From: Leisingera sp. S132
GTDB lineage: Bacteria; Pseudomonadota; Alphaproteobacteria; Rhodobacterales; Rhodobacteraceae
Direction: 5' to 3'
Length of the DNA stretch: 64,000 bases
NCBI RefSeq assembly: GCF_025144465.1
Contig: NZ_CP083553.1
Location: 1,796,001-1,860,000, forward strand
Every line of letters begins with the position of its first letter. The first letter of the stretch is position 1. The notes beneath the pieces are model-generated. The model did no database searches and was not told where the DNA came from. It saw nothing but the letters and a program-made list of their open reading frames with translations. The translations under genes were made by a program, and so were the position numbers. This document shows positions 37,327 through 46,366 of this stretch, in pieces.

Positions 37327-38198
37327 AGATCGGATTTATCGGGCTGGGCAACATGGGCGGGCCGATGGCCGCCAACCTGGCCAAGGCCGGCCACGAGGTC
37401 ACCGGCTTCGACATGGCCGATGTCAGCATCGAAGGCGTGACCATGGCCGCTTCCGGCCCCGAAGCCGCGGTTGGCGCCGATGCCGTCATTACCATGCTGC
37501 CCAATGGCGCCATCCTGCGCCTTGTCGCGGCAGAGGTGATCCCGGCCATGGCCAAGGGCGCCGCGCTGATCGACTGCTCCACCGTCGATGTTGACTCCGC
37601 CCGCGCAGTCGCGGAACAGGCCGAGGCCGCAGGCCTCCTCTCCGTCGACGCGCCAGTCTCCGGCGGTATTGGCGGCGCCGCGGGCGGCACGCTCACCTTC
37701 ATGGCTGGCGGCTCGTCAGAGGCATTTGCGGCAGCGGAACCGCTGTTTGATATCATGGGCCAAAAGGCCGTGCATTGCGGCGAGGCCGGCGCCGGCCAGG
37801 CCGCCAAGATCTGCAACAACATGATCCTGGGCGTCACCATGATCGCCACCTGCGAGGCGTTTGCCCTGGCCGACAAGCTGGGACTGGACCGTCAGAAGAT
37901 GTTCGACGTGGTCTCCACCTCCTCCGGCTACAGCTGGACGATGAACGCCTATTGCCCGGCCCCCGGCGTCGGCCCGCAGTCGCCCGCCGACAACAACTAC
38001 CTCCCCGGTTTCGCGTCGGAACTGATGCTCAAGGACCTGGGCCTCAGCCAGCAGGCTGCGGAAAGCGCCGATGCCGACACCCCGATGGGGAAACTGGCCA
38101 TGGCGCTCTACAAGAAGTTCGTCGAGGAGGAAGACGGCAAGGGCATGGACTTCTCTGCCATGCTGCCGCGGTTCGAGAAGCGCAGCCGGGAGGGCTGA
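37323..38198 (+). CDS. mmsB: 3-Hydroxyisobutyrate dehydrogenase
   Basis: This 291-residue NAD-dependent enzyme has the beta-hydroxyacid dehydrogenase N-terminus MKIGFIGLGNMGGPMAANL, the substrate loop VDAPVSGGIGGAAGGTL and the catalytic-lysine segment GAGQAAKICNNMILGVTM. It produces methylmalonate semialdehyde for MmsA. The start overlaps the hydrolase gene by four bases. It is the last gene of the valine operon, followed by a terminator. Confidence 0.96.
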   Translation: MKIGFIGLGNMGGPMAANLAKAGHEVTGFDMADVSIEGVTMAASGPEAAVGADAVITMLPNGAILRLVAAEVIPAMAKGAALIDCSTVDVDSARAVAEQAEAAGLLSVDAPVSGGIGGAAGGTLTFMAGGSSEAFAAAEPLFDIMGQKAVHCGEAGAGQAAKICNNMILGVTMIATCEAFALADKLGLDRQKMFDVVSTSSGYSWTMNAYCPAPGVGPQSPADNNYLPGFASELMLKDLGLSQQAAESADADTPMGKLAMALYKKFVEEEDGKGMDFSAMLPRFEKRSREG

Positions 38199-38247
38199 CA
38201 TGCCCAGCCGCCACGCGCGGCCACCTCCCAAACCGGCACTGCGCAAG

Positions 38248-38275
38248 GCCGGCCTCTGACGGGGCCGGCTTTTTT
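38248..38275 (+). terminator. Terminator after mmsB; note on the following gap
   Basis: GCCGGCC-TCTGACGG-GGCCGGC is followed by six T residues. The rest of the 315-base gap 38199-38513 is G+C-rich with no convincing gene, promoter or RNA that I can support. Confidence 0.8.
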
Positions 38276-38513
38276 GCTGTCCGGCTCCAAACCTCAGCCG
38301 GCCTTGATCCCTGCACACAGGCGGAAATCCGCGAGCGGCCCGCGCCTCCTTGCGCTGAAACCGGCCGGGGCGGCAAAAGCGCCGTCCGCGGCCCGCGGGT
38401 TCTTGCCGCCGCGTGACCCGCAACCGGCAACCCGCCGCCTCCTGTTTTCAGCCCTCTTGGCTTTGCCGCCGGACCCTTTATGTGAGGGTCAGCGCAAAGA
38501 GGACCCGCTGTAA

Positions 38514-38852
38514 ATGTTACGCCGCCTTGCTCCAATATCCGTTCTTGCCGCAGCCTGTGCGCTGGCAATTCCGCTGGCTGCCGGCAATGGCGGCCCGGAG
38601 CGGAGCGCATTGGAATGCCCGCAGGGGCTGGCGCTGAAAGCCTCTCACTGCACGCCTGATTCTGCCGCCAAGAAGTTCTACCGCCGCGGCGACCATATTC
38701 TCGACGACTACATCTGGATCGGCGAACCGGGGCAATGGGCGCCTGACCCCTACGGCACCTATGTGCAGGCCGGCGGCTATGTCTATCAGGTGAACCGCGA
38801 AACCCAGAAGGTTCTGCGTTTGATCGGTGCGGCGGGCGATCTGCCTCACTGA
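38514..38852 (+). CDS. Small secreted protein, possibly RcnB-like
   Basis: This 112-residue protein has a signal peptide (MLRRLAPISVLAAACALAIPLAAG) and a mature part with two cysteines (LECPQG and SHCTPD) that may form a disulfide. The C-terminal half GDHILDDYIWIGEPGQW, PYGTYVQAGGYVYQVNRET, VLRLIG recalls the RcnB-type periplasmic fold (GD...Y...VY.VN..T..VL), though weakly. Function is unknown; the alternative is an unrelated small periplasmic protein. Confidence 0.7.
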   Translation: MLRRLAPISVLAAACALAIPLAAGNGGPERSALECPQGLALKASHCTPDSAAKKFYRRGDHILDDYIWIGEPGQWAPDPYGTYVQAGGYVYQVNRETQKVLRLIGAAGDLPH

Positions 38853-38871
38853 CACCGCGCGTGGAGGCTGG

Positions 38872-39642
38872 TCAGAGCCGGGCCATGGCCTCCATCGTCT
38901 CCCGCGTGGCTTCATCAGCGGGAAACAGCATCTCGATCCGCAGCTCCGACATCGCAAGGTCACCGGTGCCGCCGAACTGGGTGATGGTTGAGAAGAACGC
39001 CAGAACCTGCGCGCCCATCCGGTACCGCGCCGGGATCACTGCCGGCAGCACCCCCTCCTGCGCCGCCGCATGCCCTGCAGCATTCTCCTGCAGCCGCGCC
39101 ACTGCCCGCTCCAGAACAGGGTCAGCGCCGAAATGCGCCAGTTCCGTGCGCAGCCGTGCCAGGCTGTGCCGCTCGACTTCCTCCAGATTGTCCAGTGCCG
39201 CCCGCAGCGCCGCATTGTCCAGCAGAGCCTCGATCAGGCTGCTGCCCCTGGCAATTCCAGCACGGCTCAGCATCATTTCCATCGGGCGGTTCAGCTCCAG
39301 CAGGGTCCAGTGCCGGTCGATCAGCATCGCCGGAAAGGGCGCATGCGCCGCCATCATCTGTTCCGCCGCCTGCCTGAGCGGCACCAGCTCGGCATCCTCC
39401 AGATCCCGGCTCACATAGGCAGGCGCCAGCCCGGCAGCGGTCAGCAGCTGGTTCTGCACCCCGCCCGGCAATTGCAGCTCGCCGCTCAGACGCAGAACCA
39501 TGCCCCGGCTGGGGCGGGCGCGGCCGCTCTCCAGAAACGACAGGTGCCTGGCTGAGACCCCGGCCTCCAGCGCCAGCTGCATCTGGCTCAACCGCCGCAG
39601 CCCGCGCCATTTTTTCAGAACTGCGCCAAATGCCTCTGCCAT
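38872..39642 (-). CDS. XRE family regulator with MmyB-like ligand-binding domain
   Basis: This 256-residue protein has an N-terminal helix-turn-helix (LKKWRGLRRLSQMQLALEAG, VSARHLSFLESGRARPSRGMV) and a MmyB-like PAS-type domain from about residue 95 (PAMLIDRHWTLLELNRPMEMML, ELRIEMLFPADEATRETMEAM). It is divergent from a small membrane protein gene, and a TTACC-N5-GGTAA palindrome lies between them. I infer it represses that gene. The ligand is unknown. Confidence 0.92.
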   Translation of the reverse strand: MAEAFGAVLKKWRGLRRLSQMQLALEAGVSARHLSFLESGRARPSRGMVLRLSGELQLPGGVQNQLLTAAGLAPAYVSRDLEDAELVPLRQAAEQMMAAHAPFPAMLIDRHWTLLELNRPMEMMLSRAGIARGSSLIEALLDNAALRAALDNLEEVERHSLARLRTELAHFGADPVLERAVARLQENAAGHAAAQEGVLPAVIPARYRMGAQVLAFFSTITQFGGTGDLAMSELRIEMLFPADEATRETMEAMARL

Positions 39643-39691
39643 GTCCTGCCTCCATTTTCTGCAGCATAGACGACGGAAACCGGCACTTCAC

Positions 39692-39706
39692 TTACCTCCA
39701 AGGTAA
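39692..39706. promoter_or_regulatory. Probable operator of the XRE regulator
   Basis: TTACCTCCAAGGTAA is a near-perfect palindrome (TTACCT facing AGGTAA) located 50 bases before the XRE start and 58 bases before the divergent membrane-protein start. Placement between regulator and divergent target supports an operator role. Confidence 0.55.
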
Positions 39707-39763
39707 TTGTTTTGCGTTCCTGCGCAGCTGCACCCTGCCCTGAGTAAACAACAGGAGCTTCCC

Positions 39764-40198
39764 ATGACTCACTCTGCCGCGATCCGCATGCTCAAGACCG
39801 TCTCCATCCTCGGCGCCGCCTTCGGCCTTGCCATGGTGCTGGCCCTCGTCACACCGCTTGGCGCGGTCCTCAGTCTGTTCATCGACCTTGCCTTCCTGCC
39901 CGTGGACGGAGCCCAGGCGCTCACCCCGGGCGCAGCGTCGCTGATGACAGCCATCAGCGGCGGGCTGATGTGCGGGTTTTGTGTTCTGATCTGCCTGCTG
40001 ACAGACCACGTCTACCGCAGCGATCCGGCCCTTGGCCGCCGCCTGCTGATCCCGGCGCTGCTGGCCTGGTATATCCCCGACAGCCTCGGCTCCCTCGCGG
40101 CGGGCGCCTGGTTCAACGTGGTGATGAACACCGCCTTCCTGGCCCTGTTCCTGATGCCGCTTATGCTGACCCGCCCCGCCGCCGCGCAAACCGCGTAA
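39764..40198 (+). CDS. Four-helix membrane protein, unknown function
   Basis: This 144-residue protein has four predicted membrane helices at about residues 9-32, 45-60, 66-84 and 98-130, and no catalytic motif. ACAGGAG lies six bases before the ATG at 39764, which I prefer to an upstream in-frame start in the operator region. It is probably controlled by the divergent XRE regulator. I do not recognise the family. Confidence 0.75.
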   Translation: MTHSAAIRMLKTVSILGAAFGLAMVLALVTPLGAVLSLFIDLAFLPVDGAQALTPGAASLMTAISGGLMCGFCVLICLLTDHVYRSDPALGRRLLIPALLAWYIPDSLGSLAAGAWFNVVMNTAFLALFLMPLMLTRPAAAQTA

Positions 40199-40253
40199 GA
40201 AAAGGGGGCCTCACCGCCCCCCATTCACCTTTGCAGAAATACTCCGGGGTGAA

Positions 40254-40290
40254 TTGGCCAAAGGCCAAGAGGGGCAGCGCCCCTCCCGCC
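40254..40290 (-). repeat. Double hairpin after uvrA
   Basis: Two perfect small hairpins lie side by side: GAGGGGC-AGC-GCCCCTC (40269-40285) and TTGGCC-AAA-GGCCAA (40254-40268). They are followed, in the uvrA direction, by AATTCACCCCGGAGTATTT. I recall this last string as common between genes in Rhodobacterales. It starts 18 bases after the uvrA stop and may act as an mRNA 3' end. Confidence 0.55.
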
Positions 40291-40303
40291 TCAAACGTTA
40301 CCC

Positions 40304-43162
40304 TTATTCAGCAGCTACCTTCCGCGCTGCCAGAATGTCCTTCAGATACCGCCCGGTGTGGCTGCGCGGTTCATCTGCCACCGCTTCCGGAGTGCCGGCG
40401 GCAACAATCTCGCCGCCGCCATCGCCGCCCTCGGGACCAATGTCGATGATCCAATCGGCGGTCTTCACCACATCCAGATTGTGCTCGATCACAACCACCG
40501 AATTGCCCTGCTCCACCAGTTCGTGCAGCACTTCCAGCAGCTTCTTCACATCCTCGAAATGCAGGCCGGTGGTCGGCTCATCCAGAATATACAGCGTCCG
40601 CCCGGTAGAGCGTTTCGACAGCTCTTTCGACAGTTTCACCCGCTGCGCCTCGCCGCCGGACAGGGTGGTCGCCTGCTGGCCCACCTTGATGTAGCCGAGA
40701 CCCACCCGCATCAGCGCGTCCATCTTGTCGCGGATCGCGGGCACCGCCTGGAAAAACTCCTGCGCGTCCTCCACCGTCATATCCAGCACATCGGCAATGC
40801 TCTTGCCCTTGAACTTGATCTCCAGCGTCTCCCGGTTGTAACGCGCGCCCTTGCAGGTTTCGCAGGTCACATAGACGTCGGGCAAAAAGTGCATCTCGAT
40901 CTTGATGACACCATCGCCCTGACAGGCCTCGCAGCGTCCGCCCTTGACGTTGAAGGAGAACCGCCCGGGCTTGTACCCCCGCGTCTTGGCCTCCGGCAGG
41001 CCGGCAAACCAGTCGCGGATCGGGGTAAAGGCGCCAGTGTAAGTGGCAGGGTTTGAACGCGGCGTCCGCCCAATCGGGCGCTGGTCGATGTCGATCACCT
41101 TGTCCAGATGCTCCAGCCCCTTGATGCTCTCGCAGGGTGCAGGCGTCTGCCGCGCGCCGTTCAGGCGCATCGAGGCGGTCTTGAACAGCGTCTCGATGGT
41201 CAGCGTCGACTTGCCGCCGCCGGACACGCCGGTCACGCAGACGAACTTGCCCAGCGGGAATTCGGCCGTCACCTCTTTCAGGTTGTTGCCGGTGGCCTTG
41301 ACCACCTTGATCTTCTTCTTGTTGCCCTTGCGCCGCTTGGCCGGCACCGCGATCTCCCGCGTGCCTGCCAGATACTGACCGGTGATCGAATTGGTGTCAG
41401 AGGCAATCATCTGCGGCGTGCCGTGGCTCACCACTTCGCCGCCATGCACCCCGGCGCCGGGGCCGATGTCGAACACATAATCCGCCTGGCGGATCATGTC
41501 CTCGTCATGCTCCACCACGATCACCGTGTTGCCCTGGTCACGCAGGTTTTTCAGGGTGCCGATCAGACGGTCATTGTCGCGCTGGTGCAAGCCGATGGAA
41601 GGCTCGTCCAGCACATAGAGAACGCCCGTCAGGCCAGAGCCGATCTGCGACGCCAAACGGATCCGCTGGCTTTCGCCGCCGGACAGGGTGCCGGAGGACC
41701 GGGACAGCGTCAGGTATTCAAGACCCACGTTGTTCAGGAAGCCAAGACGCTCGCGGATCTCCTTGACGATGGCGCGGGCAATCTCCTGTTTCTGCTGGGT
41801 CAGATGGTTCGGCACATCCTCGATCCAGGCCAGCGCCTCGCGGATCGACAGCTGCACCACCTGCCCCACATGCACGCCGGCAATCTTGACCGCCAGCGCC
41901 TCGTCGCGCAGACGGTAGCCCTCGCAGTGGTGGCAATGGCGATTGTTCTGGTAGCGTTCGAACTCCTCGCGGATCCAGTTTGAATCGGTCTCGCGGTAGC
42001 GCCGCTCCATGTTCGGAATGACGCCCTCGAAGGTGCGCTCCACCTGGTAGACCCGCCCGCCCTCGTCATAGCGGAACAGGATCTCCTCCTCGCCGGACCC
42101 ATACAGGAACACCTTCTGCACCTTCTCAGGCAGGTCCTTCCAGACGGTATTCTTGTCGAACTGGTAATGCCGCGCGATGGCCTCGATGGTCTGCAGGAAA
42201 TAGGGCGACTTGCCCTTGCGCCAGGGCGCCAGCGCGCCGTCATAAACCTTCAGGCTCTGGTCCGGCACCACCAGCCGCTCGTCAAAGAACAGTTCAACCC
42301 CCAACCCGTCGCATTCCGGACAGGCCCCGAAGGGCGCGTTGAAGGAAAACAGCCGCGGCTCGATCTCCGGGATGGTGAAGCCGCTGACCGGGCAGGCAAA
42401 GTTTTCGCTGAAGGTGATCCGCTCCGGATCGCCCTCTTTGGGCGCGGTCTCCAGAATGGCAATGCCATCGGCCAGATCCAGCGCGGTGCGCAGAGAATCC
42501 GCCAGCCGGGTCTCTATGCCCTCGCGCACCACCAGACGGTCGACCACCACATCGATGTCATGGCGGAACTTCTTGTCCAGCACCGGCGGCTCGTCCAGCT
42601 CATAAAACTCCCCGTCCACCTTCACCCGCTGGAAGCCCTGCTTGCGCAGCTCCAGGAATTCCTTCTTGTACTCCCCCTTGCGGTCGCGGACGATCGGCGC
42701 CAGCAGATAGCCGCGGGTGCCCTCCTCCATCTCCATGATCCGGTCGACCATGTCCTGCACCTGCTGCGCCTCAATCGGCTTGCCGGTGGCCGGGCTGTAG
42801 GGCGTGCCCGCGCGGGCAAACAGCAGACGCAGATAGTCATAGATCTCCGTCACCGTGCCAACGGTGGAACGCGGGTTCTTGGAGGTTGTCTTCTGCTCGA
42901 TGGAGATCGCCGGCGACAGGCCGCTGATATGGTCCACATCCGGCTTTTCCATCATGTCGAGGAACTGGCGCGCGTAGGCCGACAGGCTTTCCACATAGCG
43001 GCGCTGCCCCTCGGCATAGATCGTGTCAAACGCCAGAGAGGACTTGCCTGAACCAGAAAGACCGGTGATCACCACCAACTCATCGCGCGGAATATCCACG
43101 TCGATGCTTTTCAGATTGTGCTCGCGCGCGCCGCGCACTTCGATGGATTTCAGCTCAGCCAT
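40304..43162 (-). CDS. uvrA: Excinuclease ABC subunit A
   Basis: This 952-residue DNA damage sensor of nucleotide excision repair has two ABC ATPase halves: Walker [14 protein letters not shown] near residue 35 and [13 protein letters not shown] near residue 645, and two LSGGE signatures. Zinc-binding segments are CPECDGLG and CEACQGDG with CETCKGARY. Length is normal for UvrA. It is a single gene with a double hairpin at its 3' end and a hairpin-rich 257-base region upstream. No LexA box was noticed there. Confidence 0.98.
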   Translation of the reverse strand: MAELKSIEVRGAREHNLKSIDVDIPRDELVVITGLSGSGKSSLAFDTIYAEGQRRYVESLSAYARQFLDMMEKPDVDHISGLSPAISIEQKTTSKNPRSTVGTVTEIYDYLRLLFARAGTPYSPATGKPIEAQQVQDMVDRIMEMEEGTRGYLLAPIVRDRKGEYKKEFLELRKQGFQRVKVDGEFYELDEPPVLDKKFRHDIDVVVDRLVVREGIETRLADSLRTALDLADGIAILETAPKEGDPERITFSENFACPVSGFTIPEIEPRLFSFNAPFGACPECDGLGVELFFDERLVVPDQSLKVYDGALAPWRKGKSPYFLQTIEAIARHYQFDKNTVWKDLPEKVQKVFLYGSGEEEILFRYDEGGRVYQVERTFEGVIPNMERRYRETDSNWIREEFERYQNNRHCHHCEGYRLRDEALAVKIAGVHVGQVVQLSIREALAWIEDVPNHLTQQKQEIARAIVKEIRERLGFLNNVGLEYLTLSRSSGTLSGGESQRIRLASQIGSGLTGVLYVLDEPSIGLHQRDNDRLIGTLKNLRDQGNTVIVVEHDEDMIRQADYVFDIGPGAGVHGGEVVSHGTPQMIASDTNSITGQYLAGTREIAVPAKRRKGNKKKIKVVKATGNNLKEVTAEFPLGKFVCVTGVSGGGKSTLTIETLFKTASMRLNGARQTPAPCESIKGLEHLDKVIDIDQRPIGRTPRSNPATYTGAFTPIRDWFAGLPEAKTRGYKPGRFSFNVKGGRCEACQGDGVIKIEMHFLPDVYVTCETCKGARYNRETLEIKFKGKSIADVLDMTVEDAQEFFQAVPAIRDKMDALMRVGLGYIKVGQQATTLSGGEAQRVKLSKELSKRSTGRTLYILDEPTTGLHFEDVKKLLEVLHELVEQGNSVVVIEHNLDVVKTADWIIDIGPEGGDGGGEIVAAGTPEAVADEPRSHTGRYLKDILAARKVAAE

Positions 43163-43298
43163 AATGCCCCCGTACCCGCGCCGCCGAACCCTTGGCGGAC
43201 GCCCGCCCTACAGATAGGGAATGCGGTGGAAAACGCCAAGCCCAAAAAGAGAACATTGCGCGAACAGGTTGAAACTTGCTGACAGCATCTGGCAGCAG

Positions 43299-43344
43299 CC
43301 GGAAAACCCGCGTTTTCCGGTCCGGAATTCGGCACGAATTCCGG
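43299..43344. repeat. Two consecutive hairpins upstream of uvrA
   Basis: CCGGAAAAC-CCGC-GTTTTCCGG (43299-43320) is followed directly by CCGGAATTC-GGCAC-GAATTCCGG (43322-43344), both with perfect 9-base arms. A third palindrome, belonging to composite element copy 3, begins two bases later. Such stacking is unusual in the window. Confidence 0.6.
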
Positions 43345-43345
43345 C

Positions 43346-43413
43346 GCGCCGCGCAGATGCGCGGCGCTTGGCCCAACGGGAACGGGTCCCTTGGGGCCGG
43401 TGACGGGCGGGAG
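43346..43413 (-). repeat. Composite 3' element, copy 3 (after the MFS gene)
   Basis: In the direction of the MFS gene, whose stop is at 43420-43422, the order is CTCCCGCCC (43413-43405), a variable hairpin with GGGACC, GTTGGGCC (43377-43370) and the palindrome GCGCCGCGC-loop-GCGCGGCGC (43367-43346). Order and orientation match copies 1, 2 and 4. Confidence 0.8.
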
Positions 43414-43419
43414 CAGCGC

Positions 43420-44589
43420 CTAGGCCCAGCCCCTCCGCCGCGCGGCCAGCAGCTGGTGCACCAGAATGCCCGCCAGAAACAGCCCGCAGACCACCAGCAT
43501 CATGCCGCCGTAGCCCGCCACCCCCAGCGACGCCAGCAGCAGCGGCGTGCCGATAACGTTGCCGGCATTGCCCGCCTGCGACATGGCGCCATTGGCCTCA
43601 GCCTGATCCGCCGCGGTGGTGTTCAGCTGCGGAACGCAGGCAAAGCTTCCGCTTTGGACCAGTCCAAAGGCCGCGGCCAGCGCAAAACACGCCAGCCAGT
43701 CCCCCGGCATCGCCCAGAGCCAAATCCCGCCCGCCGCACAAAGGCCAAAGCCCAGCTGAATGAGCTGTACCGCCGGAATCACCCGCAGCAGCGCCACCCC
43801 GATCACCATTGACGAGGCGATGGAGATCAGCGGAAACGCCCCCATCACAAAGGCCCTCTGCTCCGCTGGCACATGCGGCGGCAGCACTGTCAGCAGCGCC
43901 ACGAAACAGGTGGTATAGAACAGCCAGCCCGCGGCAGGCGCCAGCTTGTACGGTGAGCGGTAGATGTTCAGATGCAGCGACGGCAGCATCGCCAGCTGCG
44001 GCATCACCTGGCGTTCCGGCACCGGCAGATCGCGCATGGCCCACTGCAGCAGCACCGCCAGCGCCGCCATCAGCGCGGCATGGGCGGCAAACAATGCCAG
44101 CAGCCCGTAAGAGGCCGCCAGCGGCAGCCCCAGCCAATTCAAGAGCGCAAAGGCGACCCCGAAAAACGTGCTCCACACCGTCAGCGCCGTGCCCCGCTGG
44201 CGGTCGCTGGCCAAGAGCGCCATCAGAGTCGGACCCGCCACCACAATGCCCAGATGCGACAGACCTTCGGCGGCGCGGGTTGCCAGGAACAGCCCGTAGG
44301 GCAGATGCAGCACCTGCAGCGCCGACATTGCAGCCCCGGTCCACAGCGCCCAGACCAGCGTGCGCCGGTAGCCGAAGGCAGAAACAAACAGCCCGGCCAC
44401 CGCACCCAGCAGGATGCCCAGCACCCCAGTCATCGACACGCTGAGACTCAGGCCCGCGCCGGCCTCCGGATAGAGCGCGCCAAGCTGGCCGAAGACCACA
44501 GAGACCTTACCGTATTGCGCCGCCGCACCCAGACCCGCGGCCCAGACCGCCAGGATCGCGCCCCAGCGGGTTTTCCCGGTTGTGCTCAT
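43420..44589 (-). CDS. MFS transporter
   Basis: This 389-residue protein has about twelve membrane helices and the MFS loop 2-3 pattern (GLFVSAFGYRRTLVWALWTGA). It begins with WGAILAVWAAGLGAAAQYGKVSV and ends in RRRGWA. The substrate cannot be read from sequence and the neighbours (uvrA, lpdA) give no hint. It stands alone, with composite element copy 3 directly after its stop. Confidence 0.88.
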   Translation of the reverse strand: MSTTGKTRWGAILAVWAAGLGAAAQYGKVSVVFGQLGALYPEAGAGLSLSVSMTGVLGILLGAVAGLFVSAFGYRRTLVWALWTGAAMSALQVLHLPYGLFLATRAAEGLSHLGIVVAGPTLMALLASDRQRGTALTVWSTFFGVAFALLNWLGLPLAASYGLLALFAAHAALMAALAVLLQWAMRDLPVPERQVMPQLAMLPSLHLNIYRSPYKLAPAAGWLFYTTCFVALLTVLPPHVPAEQRAFVMGAFPLISIASSMVIGVALLRVIPAVQLIQLGFGLCAAGGIWLWAMPGDWLACFALAAAFGLVQSGSFACVPQLNTTAADQAEANGAMSQAGNAGNVIGTPLLLASLGVAGYGGMMLVVCGLFLAGILVHQLLAARRRGWA

Positions 44590-44726
44590 GTCCGCTGCCT
44601 TTTGTTCTTGGTTTGCCTCTGGTTACCCCGGAGCGGACCGGGAGGCCAGAGCACACAGAGAACCAGCGTGGCGCGCACGGGCCAGTTCGGAACAGGGACG
44701 CCATACCTCCGAAGTGCGTCTTCTCA

Positions 44727-44755
44727 AAACAAAAGGCGGCCCGTTGCGGGCCGCC
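44727..44755 (-). terminator. Terminator after lpdA
   Basis: On the minus strand GGCGGCCCG-CAA-CGGGCCGCC is followed by TTTTGTTTT. It lies 28 bases after the lpdA stop. Confidence 0.85.
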
Positions 44756-44783
44756 CGTCAGAATTTCGGCTGCCGATAACAGC

Positions 44784-46178
44784 TTACATATGGATCACGC
44801 GCCCATAGGCATCCAGCACGCTCTCATGCATCATCTCGGACAGCGTCGGGTGCGGGAAGACGGTGTTCATCAGGTCTTCCTCGGTGGTCTCCAGCTGGCG
44901 GCCCACCACATAGCCCTGGATCATCTCGGTCACCTCGGCGCCGACCATATGGGCGCCCAGCAGCTCGCCGGTCTTGGCGTCAAAGATGGTCTTGACCATG
45001 CCCTCGGCCTCCCCCAGCGCAATCGCCTTGCCGTTGCCGATGAAGGGGAAGCGGCCGACCTTGATCTCATAGCCCAGCTCCTTGGCCTTGGCTTCGGTAT
45101 AACCGACAGAGGCGACCTGCGGCTGGCAGTATGTGCAGCCGGCAATGCTTTCGGGCTTCACCGGATGCGCGTGCTTGCCCGCGATCAGCTCGGCCACCAT
45201 AACGCCCTCGTGGGACGCCTTGTGCGCCAGCCACGGCGCGCCGGCGATGTCGCCGATGGCATAAAGCCCGTCAACGCCGGTGCGGCAGAACTCATCCGTG
45301 ATCACATGGGTGCGGTCGACCTTGACGCCCAGCTCTTCCAGCCCCAGGCCCTCGACGTTGCCGACGATCCCCACGGCGGAAATCACGGTGTCGAACTCCT
45401 GTTTCTCCACCTTGCCGCCGGTCTCGATATGGGCTGTCACCTTGCCCTTGCCGCGGTCCAGCTGCTTGACCATGGCTTTCTCCATGATCTTCATGCCCTG
45501 TTTGACAAAGGCCTTCTTGGCAAAGGCAGAGATTTCCGCGTCCTCGACCGGCAGCACCCGGTCCATCACCTCAACCACCGTGGTTTCGGCGCCCAGCGTG
45601 TTGTAGAAGCTGGCAAATTCGATGCCGATGGCGCCGGAACCGATCACCAGCAGCTTCTTCGGCATGCGGACGGGCTGCAGCGCGTGCTTGTAGGTCCAGA
45701 CCAGATCGCCGTCCGCCTCCAGCCCCGGCAGCTCGCGGGCGCGGGCGCCGGTGGCCAGCACGATGTTCTTGGCGGTCAGATCCTGCGTGCCCTTGCCGGT
45801 CTTGACCGAAACCTTGCCCTTGGCCGGAATCGACGCCTCGCCCGTCACCACATCGATCTTGTTCTTCTTCATCAGGTGGCCGATGCCGGAAGACAGCTGT
45901 TTCGCCACTCCGCGCGAGCGTTTCACCACCGCATCGAGGTCATAGCCGATGTTGTCCGCCTTCAGGCCGAAATCCTTGGCGCGCTCCATCAGGTGGAACA
46001 CTTCCGACGAGCGCAGCAGCGCCTTGGTCGGGATGCAGCCCCAGTTCAGGCAGATGCCGCCCAGGTGCTCCCGCTCGACCACACAGGTCTTAAGGCCCAG
46101 CTGCGCCGCACGGATGGCGGCGACATAGCCCCCCGGCCCGGCGCCGATTACGATCACGTCATACGATTGTGCGGCCAT
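44784..46178 (-). CDS. lpdA: Dihydrolipoyl dehydrogenase
   Basis: This 464-residue FAD enzyme is the E3 component of 2-oxoacid dehydrogenase or glycine-cleavage complexes. It has the FAD motif VIVIGAGPGGYVAAIRAAQLGL, the redox disulfide GGICLNWGCIPTKALLRS, the NAD motif LLVIGSGAIGIEFASFYNTLGA and the C-terminal HPTLSEMMHESVLDAYGRVIHM with the catalytic His-Glu pair. I start at the ATG at 46178, five bases after GGGAG, rather than an upstream codon. A perfect double palindrome sits 30 bases upstream. No E1 or E2 gene is in this window. Confidence 0.96.
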   Translation of the reverse strand: MAAQSYDVIVIGAGPGGYVAAIRAAQLGLKTCVVEREHLGGICLNWGCIPTKALLRSSEVFHLMERAKDFGLKADNIGYDLDAVVKRSRGVAKQLSSGIGHLMKKNKIDVVTGEASIPAKGKVSVKTGKGTQDLTAKNIVLATGARARELPGLEADGDLVWTYKHALQPVRMPKKLLVIGSGAIGIEFASFYNTLGAETTVVEVMDRVLPVEDAEISAFAKKAFVKQGMKIMEKAMVKQLDRGKGKVTAHIETGGKVEKQEFDTVISAVGIVGNVEGLGLEELGVKVDRTHVITDEFCRTGVDGLYAIGDIAGAPWLAHKASHEGVMVAELIAGKHAHPVKPESIAGCTYCQPQVASVGYTEAKAKELGYEIKVGRFPFIGNGKAIALGEAEGMVKTIFDAKTGELLGAHMVGAEVTEMIQGYVVGRQLETTEEDLMNTVFPHPTLSEMMHESVLDAYGRVIHM

Positions 46179-46207
46179 GTTGCTCCCTCGCCCTCGAACA
46201 GGTTCCA

Positions 46208-46235
46208 AAAACTAGTTTACCGTTAAACTAGTTTT
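46208..46235. promoter_or_regulatory. Perfect double palindrome before lpdA
   Basis: AAAACTAGTTTA and TAAACTAGTTTT are perfect 12-base inverted arms separated by CCGT. Each arm also contains the 10-base palindrome AAACTAGTTT, so two symmetric sites lie 16 bases apart. This A+T-rich block in a G+C-rich genome is probably an operator for lpdA and perhaps the divergent gene at 46367. A TetR-type dimer-of-dimers is one possible binder. Confidence 0.6.
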
Positions 46236-46366
46236 CGCTGCACTGCAATCACCCACTGCTGCGGCATAGCGGCCATGCGTTTACCGGCAGGTTTCCGCTT
46301 GGCAGAGCGGGCAGCTCCGGGCCAGCATAGGACGGAAGCTTTCTGCAATCCACAACCCTGGACCGC

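Noticed and set aside
39710-39723. TTTTGCGTTCCTGC shared between the mmsA-LysR gap (29371-29384) and the XRE gap
   Set aside because: A few 14-base matches are expected by chance in 64 kb, and in the XRE gap the dyad seen at mmsA is incomplete.
43322-43344. GAATTCGGCACGA, identical to a well-known cDNA library adapter sequence
   Set aside because: It is the left arm and loop of a perfect genomic hairpin (CCGGAATTC/GAATTCCGG) embedded among other palindromes, so chance similarity is more likely than vector contamination.
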